NCBI RefSeq assembly: GCF_002575655.3
Contig: NC_053035.3
Location: forward strand, 93,583,322-93,647,321
Direction: 5' to 3'
DNA from: Aegilops tauschii subsp. strangulata
Taxonomy: Eukaryota > Streptophyta > Magnoliopsida > Poales > Poaceae
Length of the DNA: 64,000 nucleotides
Program-made: the position numbers and the translations under genes
The notes under the pieces: generated by a model
The model's database searches: none
Seen by the model: the letters and a program-made list of their open reading frames with translations, nothing else
Told to the model about the DNA's origin: nothing
In this document: in pieces, positions 45,420 to 57,542 of the stretch
How positions within the stretch are numbered: position 1 is the first letter of the stretch
Layout: the number at the start of each line of letters is the position of its first letter

Positions 45420-48300
45420 CAACTTAGTCAATATGAACGATTCTAGCTCTAGTTACCGTAAGATGTTCATCCAACGGCAGTAGTGCTTCTTCAACCTCTG
45501 GTCTTCTTGCTCCAGCCGCCCAAACCAGCGCCGGTCGTGCCGTGTGCTCCTGTCTCCCGTGGCCGGCTTTGATGCCGCGGAGGCCTCACCGCCCCCTACT
45601 ACTCCCACTGCTGGTCAGGGCATCCCTCTACTCACCCACACCCCCTGTTATTCTGCGGCGACGGCAGCCTCACACCACAGCCGAACTAGTGAACCCTCGT
45701 ACTCCTCTCCGCGTGGGCATCCACTGCCGCGTCTTCCCCGGCTCCGCGTCATCCCCTTCCTAGGCCTCGCCGTCGTCCACCGCCTTGGTGCTCTCGGTGC
45801 GGCGTGGTCAATGTGGTCAACGACCGACTTCCATCGGAAGAGTACTCTACGTGGAGAGGCTGACAGCTGGGTCCATGGCCGCAGCTGGGTCCACGACCAC
45901 AGCCCAGTTTTTTTGTGATTTGCCAAGTAAGTTGCTTTGTCAGGCCTATTGGGCTGCAAATCTTTCAAGACAAGGAGAGCTTCATTCGGCTGGCCGAGAA
46001 AATGGCCTATCAGTAATGAGAAATGGGTTGTACATTTTTAAAACACATCAAACCAATAATTAGTTTCAAATTTCTTTTTTTTCATTTCGAGATTTTAAAT
46101 TGCATTGATTTTTATGCGTGGACAATTTGTTGGATTTTATATTGATATACATTTATTTTTAAAATCAGTTTGAATGTGACTCGAAATTTCGAGATTAAAA
46201 ACAGTTCGGACCGCACCGAAATATGCAAAATTTCGTATAATTTTTTAACTGTGGCCACAATATGGGCTGTAATGCTAACAAAAAGAATATGGGCTCCAAA
46301 AAACCTTAAGAATTAGCAAATGGGTTGTAAATTATTAGAAATAATGGCAGATGCGTTGTATGATGTTTTCCACAGATTTGAGGCTTTCCTAAAAAAAAGG
46401 TTGACGCACAAGCAGTGACTGTTGGATGTCCATCCAACGGCCGTCATGCTTCTTCAATCTCTGCTCTTCCTGCTCCAGCCGCTCAAACAAGCGCCGGCGG
46501 GACTGCCTACTCTCTCCTCCCCGCGGCCAGCTGTGCTGCCGCGCAGGCCTCACCGCCCCACCGTACTCCCATCGCTGGCCTAGCCATGCCTCTACTCAAC
46601 TACACCTGCTGTTATTCTCCGGCGACGGCAGACGAACCAGTAAACCCTCGTACAGTCGTACTCCCCTCCGCGTGGGAAACAACTGCCGAGTCTTCCCTGC
46701 CTCCGTGTCGTTCCCTTCCTAGGCCTCGCCGTCGTCCACCGCCCTGGTGCTCTCGGCGCGGCCTGCTCAACGTGGTCAACGACCGACATGCATCTGAAGT
46801 GGACTGTACATGGAGAGGCTGACAGCTGGGTCCACGGCCGCATGCAAGGAAATGCCTCCTTATTACACGCAAAATAATGATTCCTCCACTTGACATCTGG
46901 GACCCACCAAAAGGGCCTCTGTATTTCGTGAAAAAACGTTACCGCCGCTGACAGCTTGGACCCACCAGCTATATCTTCGCACGCAAGGAAGTGCCTCCTT
47001 ATTACGCACAAAAAAATGATACCCCCCTACTGGCTGGGACCCAGTATAGTGGCAGGCTGACTTGTGGGCCTACTAAGTTGATGGGGATGGAGGGCTTTTT
47101 CAACTTAGTCAATATGCACGATTCTAGCTCCACTGACCGTACGATGTCCATCCAACGGCCGTAGCGCTTCTTCAACCTCTGGTCTTCTTGCTCCAGCCGC
47201 ACAAACCAGCGCCGGTCGTGCCTCGTGCTCCTGCCTCTCATGGTCGGCTGCGATGCGGCGGAGGCCTCACCGCCCCTACTACTCCAATTGCTGGCCAGGC
47301 CATCCCTCTACTCACCCACACCCCCTGTTATTCTGCGGCGACGGCAGCCTCACACCACAGCGAACCAGTGAACCCTCGTACTCCTCTACGCGTGGGCATC
47401 CACTGCTGCGTCTTCCCCGGTTCCATGTCGTCCCGTTCCTAGGCCTCGCTGTCGTCCACCGCGCCGGTGCTCTCGGCGCGGCGTGGTCAACCTGGTCAAG
47501 GAACGACTTCCATCGGAAGAGTACTGTACGTGGAGAGGCTGACAGCTGGGTCCACGGCAGCCGCAAGGAAGTGCCTCCTTATTATGCGGAAAATAGTTAT
47601 TCCTCCACCTGACAGCAGGGACCCACTGGACGGGCCACCATGTTTGGTGAAAAAAATGTTTCCCCCTGACTGCTGGGACCCACCAGACGGGCCATCGTTT
47701 TTCGCAAAAAAACGTTCCCCCCGCTGTCAGCTCGGACCCACCGGAAGTGCCTCCTTATTACGCACAAAAAAATGAATACTCCCCCTGCTAGTTGGGACCC
47801 ACCTTGGTGGGCGGCTGACTTGTAGGCCTACTAAGTTGACGGGGACGGAGTGCTTTGTCAACTTAGTCAATATGAACGATTTTAGCTCCAGTGACCGTAC
47901 GATGTCCATACAACGGCCGTAGTGCTTCTTCAACCTCTGGTCTTCTTGCTCCAGCCGCCCAAGCAGCGCCGGTCATGCCGCATTCTCCTGCCTCCCGTGG
48001 CCGGCTGTGCTGCCGCGGAGGCCTCACTGCCCCCTACTATTCCCACCGCTGACCAGGCCCTGCGGCGACGGCAGCCTCACACCGCAACCGAACCAGTGAA
48101 CCCTCGTACTCCTCTCCGCGCGGGCTTCCACTATCGCGTCTTCCTCGGCTCCGCGTCGTCCCCTTCCTAGGCCTCGCCGTCGTCCACCGCCCTAGTGCTC
48201 TCGGCGCGGCGTGGTCAACGTGGTCAAGGAACGACTTCCATCGAAACAGTACTGTACGTGGAGAGGCTGACAGCTGGGTCCACGGCCACAGCAAGGAAAT
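45420..48300. repeat. Four tandem copies of a 450-490-bp GC-rich CACTA subterminal module
   Basis: Copies lie at about 45420-45905, 46405-46850, 47100-47575 and 47860-48300. Each runs from CCAACGGC(C)GT and TCTTCTTGCTCCAGCCGC through CTTCCTAGGCCTCGC and GTCGTCCACCGC to GAGAGGCTGACAGCTGGGTC. Between copies are short units CTCCTTATTACGCACAAAA and TGGGACCCACC followed by GG-GGGCC. An AT-rich insert (45925-46400) separates copies one and two. The ORFs over the modules are repeat translations without conserved frames. Confidence 0.75.
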
Positions 48301-48859
48301 GCCTCCTTATTACGCGCAAAATAATTATTCCTCCACCTGACAACGGGGACCCACCGGATGGGCCACCGTATTTCGCGAAAAAAAGATTTCCCCCTGACTG
48401 CCGGGACCCACCAGCTACATCTTCGCACGCAAAGAAAAGCGTCCGGGCAAAAAAATGATTCGACCCCTGACTGCTGGGACCCACTAGCTACATCTTCGCA
48501 CGCAAGGAAGTGCCTGACAGTCGGGACCCACCTGGTCGAAGCGTACGTAGTGTTGTCATTCTGGTCGCGAACGTGTACGTACATACTGGTCGATGTAGAG
48601 GCGCACACGTGTCGTAGCAGAGGCGCGCACGTAGCATGTACACGTACGTCCAGCGACCAGGGTGCAAGAAAGTAAATACGGCCACGTACGTACATACGGG
48701 CGGGGTCTCGAATGCCTACTCGCGCGTACGTACGACCAGGGCACGTGTACATGGCTGGGTCAGAACGGAGAAACAGCGTCGTCGTCGTGTTCATGGGGAG
48801 CCAACCGGCTGGGTCGGAACGAAATGCGTCGTCGTGTTCATCGGGAGGGCTTGGACAGA

Positions 48860-49690
48860 ACAGCCGATGGAAACGAGGCCTGGCGTACCGCAGAACGGAG
48901 GAAACGGCCTTGTGTTCGACCGGCCACGTTCGAAACGGGATCCTGTTCATCGGGAGGGGTCTGGCGTACCGCAAAACAGAGAAACGGACCTCCTACGGTC
49001 GAAACGGGGGTCCTGTTGATCGGGAGGGGTGTGGGCGTACCGCAAAACGGAGGAAACGGACTTGTGTTGGTGCGCTACGGTCGAAACGGGGGTCCTGTAC
49101 ATCGGGAGGGGTGTGGCGTACCAAAAATGGGACTCCACGGGATACTGTTCATCTCCACCGTCGACCCCCTCCAACCTCCACGGGCTACTGTTCATCCACC
49201 ATCGACCTCCTCCAGCCTCCACCTGCGACTGTTCGTCCACGGGCTCCTGTTCATCCAGCCTCCACACCGCGCTACTCCACCGGCTACTGTTCAACCAGCC
49301 CTCTCCACGGGCTCCTGTTCAACCACCCCTCCACGGGCTAGTGTTCATCCAGCCCTCCACCATCTACTGTTCATCCTGCCCTCCACGGGGTTGTCCTGTT
49401 CATCCTGCCCTTCACGGGGTCCTGTTCATCCAGCCCCAACCGGCTCGATCGATCGGGGTCATGTTCATCCAGAGGCAACACCACGGGGTCCTATTCATCC
49501 ACCCCCACCGGGAACTGTTCATCCAAACCCCCCCAGCAACAATCACTGTTCATCCTGAGGCAGCATCGATCGGCTTCATTTAGCAGCAGTAGCGAAGGAA
49601 TCGCTCGATCGGGTTCAGTTAACAGCCATCGATCGATCGCTCGGGTTGAGTAACGTGTAGGATGCAGTGCAATCGCTCGGGTTCAGTTAG
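48860..49690. repeat. Subterminal minisatellites of the CACTA element
   Basis: Two arrays. At about 48890-49130, three to four units of roughly 75-90 bp share GGAAACGG, TCGAAACGGGGGTCCTGT and ATCGGGAGGGGTGTGGCGTACC. At about 49140-49560, a dozen or more units of 25-35 bp share CCACGGG-TACTGTTCATCC or CTCCTGTTCATCC. A short ATCGATCG-rich segment with GCTCGGGTTCAGTTA repeated three times (49595-49690) follows. Such arrays are typical binding regions for CACTA TNPA-type proteins. Confidence 0.7.
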
Positions 49691-49889
49691 AGCCCAATGC
49701 CTCGCACCCACGCGTGTGCGTGTACGAGAGAAATGCGCATCGCTCGGCCCCGACCACCCACCGTAACCGGGAACACCCCGATATTTTCCTCGCCCTCGCT
49801 TCTACCATGGTTTTTTCCATCATGGACGGCCCAAAGAATGTCATGCAGCTGCGTCTCCAGCCCGCCCAGGACGAAAAGCCCATTTTCTG

Positions 49890-50038
49890 TCATGATTTTT
49901 TGTCATAGAAGTAGGACCCCACGACATCTATGATGATACCGGGTTTTGTCACAATTATCGTCATAGAAGTGTCATAAGTATCACAGAAAAAAATTCGTTC
50001 GGCCCAAAATGTCATGGATGTGTCTTTTTTTTCTAGTG
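49890..50038 (+). mobile_element. CACTA right terminal region
   Basis: Contains repeated GTCATAGAAGT, TGTCATGATTTTTTGTCATA and TGTCATGGATGTG units and ends TTCTAGTG. The adjacent bases GTG may be the 3-bp target duplication. Confidence 0.75.
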
Positions 50039-52463
50039 GTGATTCTGCGAGGATCTCATCCATCCATAGGTATTTCCACATAAGCACTGTGTCTCCTCGA
50101 TGAACTGTCACACTTGAGATGCCTCTATAAATTAGAGTGAGTTTGAGGACATCTTTCCACCAGAAGGAGCTGCATGGGTCTGAGGCATGTGGAATTTTGT
50201 CAACATAGTAGGTGGACCATATCAATTCTAACCATGGCAGGTCCCAATGATTGTAGACTTTATGGAGGTATTTCATGAGCAGAGCATCACTTTGTGTTTG
50301 TAGATCAAGAACTCCGAGTCCTCCACACTCCTTTGGTCTGCATACCATTTGCCATGAAGCCAGAGAGTTGCACTTATCTGCATTATCAGTCTTCTTTGTC
50401 CAAAGGCATTTTCTTTTGATTTTATAAAGGAGCTCAATAATTTTTAGCGGCAGTTTCAAGGTGCAAAGCGCAAAGATTATCAACGACGTGATAACAGAGT
50501 TTAGAAGTGATAGGTTGCCTCCATAAGAGATCATTGACAAGGTTGATGATAGCCTTCTTTCAACTCCACAAACCACAGGCATGAGATCCTGCACCATCGG
50601 TTTAGAAGTACCCATGGGCAATCCAAGGTAAGTGAATGGTAGCTTCCCGACCACACATCCGAATATTTGTGCTATATGCTGAGCAGTGACTGCATCACAA
50701 TTCATGGGCACTAGGGTTGATTTGTGAAAGTTTATCTTGAGCCCAATAGATGTTGCATAGTCAGTGAGGATTTTCTTGATAGCCGCTTGTAGCAGGTCGG
50801 CAGCGAGGACAAATATGAGGGGAGATAGTGGGTCACCTTGTCGAACTCCACATTTGCAATGAAATTGTCTACCCGGAATGCCATTTAGGAGGACTGAGGA
50901 TTTAGCAGTGGATAAAATGGTTTTAATTCACCCCAACCATTTGTCATTGAATCCCATGTGCTTCATGATTTCCAGCATTGCATCATGTTGAATAGTATTG
51001 AAGGCTTTTGCAAAGTCCAACTTGAGGAGAAAAGTTGGTTGTTTTGATGCTTGGCACTGGTGGATGTATTCAAACGCCCACGCTAGGCAGTCCTGGATGG
51101 ACCTCTTCTTCAGAAAACCATATTGGTTTCGATGTATAATCTTCAGTATAAATTTTTGCAGCCAATTAGCTAGAAGTTTTGTAATGACTTTTAGACAGCA
51201 GTTGAGTAAAGTAATCGGTCTGAAATCATTGACTTCTTGTGGTGTAGCAACTTTAGGGATGAGAGTTATGTAACCATCATTTATGCTCTCCAAGTTGAGT
51301 CCTCCTTCAAAGAATTGGTCACATAAAGCATGAAAATCTTCCTTTATTATGTGCCGACAAGACTTCAGGAACGAGCCATTGAATCCGTCTGGACCTGGCG
51401 CCCTATCGGCCAGCATTTCTTTGATTACTAGGTCAATCTCCTGCCTAGTAAATGGGATAGTGAGTTGATCCAGCCCATCAATTCTCTTAATGATTGTTTC
51501 AAGATTAAATTTCATCTCATGCTTGGAGGAGGTCCCTAATCTCTCTTTGAAAGAGTGGTAGATAAAAGATTCTTTGCTCGCGTGATCATCAGCTAGGGTT
51601 CCATCCTATAGAGTTAAGGATGCTATATTGTTTCTTCTATATCGTTCAGAAGCCATGGCTTGAAATTTTTTTGAGTTCTCATCTCCAAATCGAACCCAGC
51701 GTATTGTGCATCATTTTTTCCAGTATTGCCTTTGATACGACAATAGTGTAAGAATGTGGGCTTTGAGTATATTCCTAAAATTTGCCTTAGGAGTGGTGAG
51801 CTGCCTTCCATTTTCAATCGTGTCTAGCTCTGCCAGAGTCTTGTTGGAGTTATCAATGGCAATGGATAGGCGGGATGTATTCTTACTCCAAGTTTTCAGA
51901 CAGTAGCGTAAATGTTTGAACTTTCTGCATAAAATGATTGCACTGTTGTTTGCTTTGACAGGTTTATCCCATGCTGATTGTACTATCTCCATGAAACCAG
52001 GATGTTCAATCCAGAAAGGCTTGAACCGAAATAGTTTACTCCGTGGAATTGTCATTTCAATTGTGACCACACATGGGATGTGATCGGACACTGGCTTACC
52101 CAAGGGTTTAACAATAGTTTTAGCGTAAGAATGTGTCCAGTTACAAGAGGTAAAGAACCAGTCGAGTTGTTCTAAGAGAGGATACTGCTGCATATTACTC
52201 TAGGTGAATGTACGGCCTTTGATTGGTAGCTCAACAAGGCACTGTGATCGTATGAAATCATTGAAAAGTGATCATATCATTTATATCCCCCCCCCCCGGT
52301 TTAATACGATGATCTGGACTTCAGATATAAGTGAAATCCCCCACGAGAAGCCAGTCTTCGGTGACTGGAATGTTTATGGAGAAGATCCAATTAGTGTAGT
52401 TGATACGTGGTCACCCTTGCAGGGTCCATAGATATTCACTAGAGTCCAAGTTTGAGAGGATTG
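50039..52463 (-). pseudogene. LINE ORF2: endonuclease part, RT and zinc-binding region, broken at both ends
   Basis: Minus-strand reading begins within the endonuclease (VNIYGP near 52430; LLEQLDWFFTSCNWTHSY and KPVSDHIPCVVTIE at 52180-52050). It continues into the reverse transcriptase (DRAPGPDGFNGSFLKSC, RPITLLNCCLKVITKLLANW, RNQYGFLKKRSIQDCLAWAF, LLKLDFAKAFNTIQHDAML; then GDPLSPLIFVLAADL). It ends in the zf-RVT-like region (SFWWKDVLKLTLIYRG). Where the Y/FADD catalytic box should lie, the frame jumps from ADLLQAAIKKILTDYATS to GLKINFHKS, so that segment has been deleted. A TGA lies near 50926, with further frame breaks. The 3' end is cut at 50039 by the CACTA end, and the 5' end at 52464 by a Copia LTR. 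The element is dead. Confidence 0.85.
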
Positions 52464-52941
52464 TGTTGGGGAACGTAGTATTTCAAAAAAATTCTGATGA
52501 TCACGCAAGACCTATCTAGGAGAAGCATCGAAACTAGCGGGGAGAGTGTGTCCACGTAACCTCGTAGACTGAAAGCGGAAGCGTTAAGTAACGCGGTTGA
52601 TGTAGTTGAACGTCTTCGCGATCCAACTGATCAAGTACCGAACGCACGACACCTCCGCGATCTGCACACGTTCAGCTCGGTGAGTTCCCTCGATCTCTAG
52701 ATCCAGCTGAAGCCGAGGGAGAGTTCCGTCAGCACGACGGCGTGGTGACGGTGATGATGAAGTTACCGACGCAGGGCTTCGTCAAAGCACTACAACAATA
52801 TGACCGAGGAGGAAATCTGGGAGTGGGGCACTGCACATGTCTAAGAAATCAACTTGTGTGTCTATGGGGTGCCCCCTCCCCCATACATAAAGGAGTGGAG
52901 GAGGGGGCCAGCCGGCCTCAAGGGGCGCGCCCCAAGGTGGG

Positions 52942-55900
52942 TGTAACAGCCCCAAAATTGGGTTATCAATTTTTGAGCTGTTATTCCTTCCTGGCACTCA
53001 TTTTCAAAATCTTTCTCCTGAGTTTGCTGGATGACTCTGACTATTCTTGTCAATTGAAACCTTTCAAAACCTTGCTCATGTCTTTGTCAGTGGGCAAGAC
53101 CTCATTTGCATCATCTCAAACCCTCTCAAACCCTAATTCCAAATTTTTGGAATTTGACTATGCCCTTTGTGAATACAAAGGAGTCATCATTTTATTTGGT
53201 CTGTTGATCATCCCATCTGTTCCCAGAGACACTCATATCCTTCTAAACCTTGGATATGCAAAAATATTGCCAAGTCCCATGCAATGTTTTTGAATTATGA
53301 TTTATTCCTTTTCTTGCCTTTCCGAGGAATAAAATCCAAAGGCTTAGCTAGCCATCTCCTAAATTCATGTGAATTGGTGGAGTTGATATTTATGCCTAAT
53401 CCAAGCTCTGGAAAAGATATTGGCCATAATTAAATAAGGAAAATTGCCTTTTCCTATTTTAAGCCAATATTGCATTTCTGCCATTTTCCAAAGGAGCTAC
53501 CATTTTTATAACAAGGAAAATTCCCAAATAATTTGTGGAGCTTGTACTTGCTATATCTTCACCATTTCCATCCAAAGCCATGCTCCAAGGTTCATAATTT
53601 GAGCACATGATCCAATGCAAGTTTCTGCCCTAACTGAAATTTTTGCAAAGGAAGTGCTTGAACCCTTGATCCATTTGGGCTGAAATTTGGCAGGATGATT
53701 AACATTGATAAATCACCTCTGGATACCAAAAATCAGCTCAATCCATCTATCCAATCTTCCTTGGCAATTTTCTCAAGTTTCTGTTCAGATTGCTTGTCTA
53801 TGAAGGAAGTACCCTCATAGATGATCCAAATGAGGTGAAACTTTTCCATCAGTCTCTAATGATCATGTTACCACCCTCCACCAAAATTCAGCTCATTCCA
53901 TTTTACCTTGCTCTGTTATGGCTGAAAATATTCCCAGGCCTTCTCCTACTCATATAACCTATCTCCATAAGATTTTGGCTCATTTCATCTAGCCATTTGC
54001 CCTGAGGATTTTTCTCAAGTTTTTGGACAGAAATGATAGCTGTGAAGGAAGTACCATGCTGGCAAGCCCATTTGGTATGAAATTTGTAAAGCATCATGGT
54101 ATGTCCAAATCATCAAGCTGTGCCAAGTTTTAGCCCAATCTAAGACTCCTAGTGAGTGCTCGTTCATCATTTGATTTCTGGGTCAGGTTTAGCAGTTGTA
54201 CAGCAACTATGTTAAATACCTGACCAAATGACCTCATAATTCCCAGGACCGTAATCCTTTCTACCCTAAGCCTCTCAGACAACAAATTTACCTTTTACCC
54301 TCTCTGGTTTACTCTCTAGAGTGTGGCCAAGTTTGCAACAGCAAACTTGTGAAGCTTAGTTTACTCAGCTCCATTTGTCTCTACCCGTTTCTTTACCGTA
54401 GTTACACTCTATCTTCGATGGACTACGCGGTAGACATGAGCTGGCATCAGTAAAAACTCCGGAACGCGCCTTGTCCGTGGTGATCACGAGTGTAGCCAGC
54501 CCAAAACGGTGGTCTAGCCACTGTTCTCGTCGGTAGTGCTGCTCCGACCGGCTCTGGCCTCGCCATTAATGTCCTACAGTTCCCCCTCGATGTCGTCTTC
54601 CCTATGGACCGCTCGCCCCCTCTGTTTTCTTCCCCGGCGAGCCGTGCCAACGACCAAACAGTGCGCTACAGTGGCCATCATCTTCTTCCTCGCTTCTGTC
54701 TTCTTCTCCCTCTCGTCCGCGAGCTTCGCTCGTCTCCGTGACTCTCTGGCGCTCGTTCGCACCCTCCTCGTCGCCTTCCCGTGCACCCCCGTGACTGCTG
54801 CGACCGGCAGAGCCGTGGCCGGACGTGCTCGGCGGCGACCGGCTCGGGTGCCTTTGCCCCGGCTATATATAACCCACCCGAGGCCATTTGGAGCAAGCCA
54901 GCCCCCTCCCTCTCCCTCTGGAGCCCTCTCCCACCCGTGCCCGACCGAATCCCTCACTGGAGCCCGGCAATTTAGCCGGAGTTCGTCCACGGCCTCCGCG
55001 CTCAGCCCCACTCTCCGGACGTCCCCTGCCCCGTCCGAGCTCATGGATGGACGCGCCACTCTTCGGCGGCCGTCCCTAGCCTGTCGCCCGCCTCTTTCCC
55101 TCACCGGAGCCACCCAACCACCCGACCCCACCGCCCTCTGTCTCCACTCGCCGCCACACTTCCTGTCAACCCCTCCGCCCGTGCTACCCACCCTGGATGC
55201 GGTGCACTCCGGTGAACCCTTCCGCGCTATCGCCCGGCTCTGCAGCTCGCCGGAGCGCCGGGATCGCGACGGAGTTGGACGCCCTCGTCCCTGCGTCGGG
55301 GAGCAGAGGAGTAGAAGGAAGAAGAAGGGAAGGACGAGAGAGAAGGAGAGGTGGGACCCGTATGTCGGTGAGAGGAGGGCGTGGCCCCGCTGGCCACGTC
55401 AGATAAGTGGACGCGCCCAAACCCGAAGTTGTTTTCTCGTGGTGAAAATGTATTCTTCCCTGAGTACGTTTCCCAGGTTAGAAAGCGTATTCTTTTGTTC
55501 TTTTAGACAAAAATACGTTTTCACTTCTCTGAAGGCGTATTCTCAGAAAGGCGCTTTCTCTTTTTCAGCTCAGCCGGCCGAAGTGCTTATTTTGTGAACG
55601 TTCACTGCTTTAGTTGCTTTTCTGCCTAAAAAGTGAACGGCCACAACTTTGCGCTCGTAACTTCGATTGAGGTGATTCCAGCGCTCACTTTCTGTGTTCG
55701 TCGAGATCTTTCTGTTGGTATCATTTTCATAATGTTTTCACACAGTGAAAATGACCATTTTTCCCTTGCCTGTAAAAAGCCCCCTTCGGGAGAGAACTGT
55801 TTCCGGCAAATATTTTCGCGATCGTTTCACAATTCTTCCCGAAGTATTTATCAACCCCAGGCAAGCCAACCTCTTATCATGAGCCCCGAACTTGCATGTT

Positions 55901-57542
55901 GACTTTGCTTGCACCTTGTGTGTGTAGTTGAAGTTGTTTCTTATCGTATTCGTCTGCAGTTATTCCGTTATGCTTATCATGCATGCTTGTGTTTTCATGT
56001 TATCTTTTGCCATGCTAATTAGAATGCTATTATATCACTACTCTACTCTATTTTCATGTCATCATTATAAAATGCTATGATGATTGTAATGCACCATTAT
56101 GCTATTACTTAGTATTGTCATGTTCTTTAGGCTATAGTTGTTCACTTGAGAAGCTCGGTATTTTATTAAAGCATTTGTATGATGCATGCTCATTGTTGTA
56201 TCCATGTTCAAGATGGTGGAGAAGGTAATAAAATGACTTAATAATAACAAACCTCCTCCGTCATCGATGGGATCGAGTCATAGTACCACCAAATCAAACT
56301 TTTCAGTGCAGCCACATTTGCCTTTATGGGAAGGCCCTAATGCGATCTATTGTCATGCCTCTCGCCGGTGCCTCCAACGAGGGAAGGTTATGGGCGCGCG
56401 CTACCCTGATCAGGTAGGCAGAGATAAGCCTTGTGTGCCCGGGTTTGGTTTTGAGCTCATGTCCCCGTTTGGGACCGTTTATGTTTTGCCACGACGGTGG
56501 CCGTTGGTGTCTTTGGTAGACACGGGGCCACCCAGGACTAGCCCAGTGGGGAGTGAGTCGGAGTGGCTGGGAGAGTGTCGTGGCAGTAGGTCGGTTTTGT
56601 CGGAACTCCGTTGGTCCACCCGAATGGGAGAGCGAGGCCATGGGTTCCGTGGTGTGGGTACAGTGCACTACCTCTGCAGAGTGTGTATAAAGTCTATCGA
56701 TAGCAACACAGTTCGTAGTAGGTCACACTATCGGGTCTTGGACTATGGTGGGTAAACCTTAAATGACTAATGTGATAATAATGTGACATAAAGAATGTGG
56801 TGACTTGGACTATGAGATAGTCGTGAGAAGTCACGGCGATGTTTTGATATGATCACAAGACGAGGTCTCGGTGAGTGTTGGAGACCATGTGTTGGCATTG
56901 TTGTGATCGCCGGAAAGATCACCGTTTGAGACCAAGTGTTGGGCATGGTTCTGATCGCCGGAAAGAACACCGTTTGGTTACAACGTAACCCGTTGAACCG
57001 AGTGTGGTTCCGTTCGTGATCCGTGAGTGATTACCGTTCGGTAGATGCTATGATATTGTTCATGCTTAGTTGATCTATATCATGCCATGTTTAGTAATTG
57101 ATATGAGATAGGTTGTTGCATGGGCTTGGTTCCTGCTTTGTCTTCCACTTGTTTGGATGCTATGTATTTGGTTGTCTTGCAAGTACATTCAATGTAGTGA
57201 CCTGGCGTGTCATGCTAGTTTTGTAGGTCGTACCCGAATTGTTCGCTTGATCCGTCGTGCTAGGCCGTAACCTTGCCAGTCCTGTGAGTTGTGGAGCCCA
57301 GCCAGAGTTGTTATGCTGCCAAACCAAGACTTCCGCCGCCATGTAAATAGACTTCCGTTGCCATTTAAGTAGCCTTAGGGCTATGCCATATATTTGTATT
57401 CATCAATGATGTAAACTTTTATACATGTATTTGATGAATATTCTTGTACCTGGAATGTTGTATTATGGACCTGCCGTGTGTCAGGTGTTATCCTGGGCTG
57501 ACGTGCGAAGGCCCCCTGCTCCATGCGGATCGGGGTGCCACA
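52942..57542 (+). mobile_element. 4.6-kb Gypsy-type solo LTR nested in the Copia LTR
   Basis: Starts TGTAACAGCCCC and ends GGGGTGCCACA. Flanks are GTGGG (52937-52941) and GGGGG (57543-57547), a 5-bp duplication with one mismatch, and the Copia LTR sequence resumes directly after it. There is no internal region, so it is a solo LTR left by LTR recombination, unusually long. It contains an AT-rich U3, a TATA box at 54864, a GC-rich leader with a 353-codon ORF (54536-55597, Pro/Arg/Ser-rich, no domain, not annotated as a gene) and a 3' part related to the LTR at 1-2459. Confidence 0.8.
54864..54872 (+). promoter_or_regulatory. TATA box of the solo LTR
   Basis: GGCTATATATAACCCACC is a strong plant TATA box, with GC-rich leader sequence starting about 30 bases downstream. 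Confidence 0.55.

Larger units (their letters stand above)
39226..50038 (+). mobile_element. CACTA (En/Spm) element, left end not resolved
   Basis: The element contains a TNP2-type transposase gene on plus (40259-43777), a second gene on minus (44286-44966), long subterminal repeats (45.4-49.7 kb) and a right terminus ending TTTTTTTTCTAGTG at 50038; the complement begins CACTAGAAAAAAAA. The terminus interrupts a LINE ORF. No matching CACTA left end was found. Because the Gypsy element sits at 30170-39230, the left end may lie left of 30170 or be deleted. 39226-40258 holds a GC-rich promoter-like stretch and a possible untranslated or short coding first exon (ATG at 39518). Confidence 0.75.

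Noticed and set aside
48662..49583. 298- and 184-codon ORFs near the CACTA right end
   Set aside because: Translations of tandem repeats, open in several frames at once, with no conserved frame between units.
54536..55597. 353-codon plus-strand ORF in the solo LTR
   Set aside because: Pro/Arg/Ser-rich, starts upstream of the TATA box, no domain; GC-rich leader sequence opens long frames on both strands.
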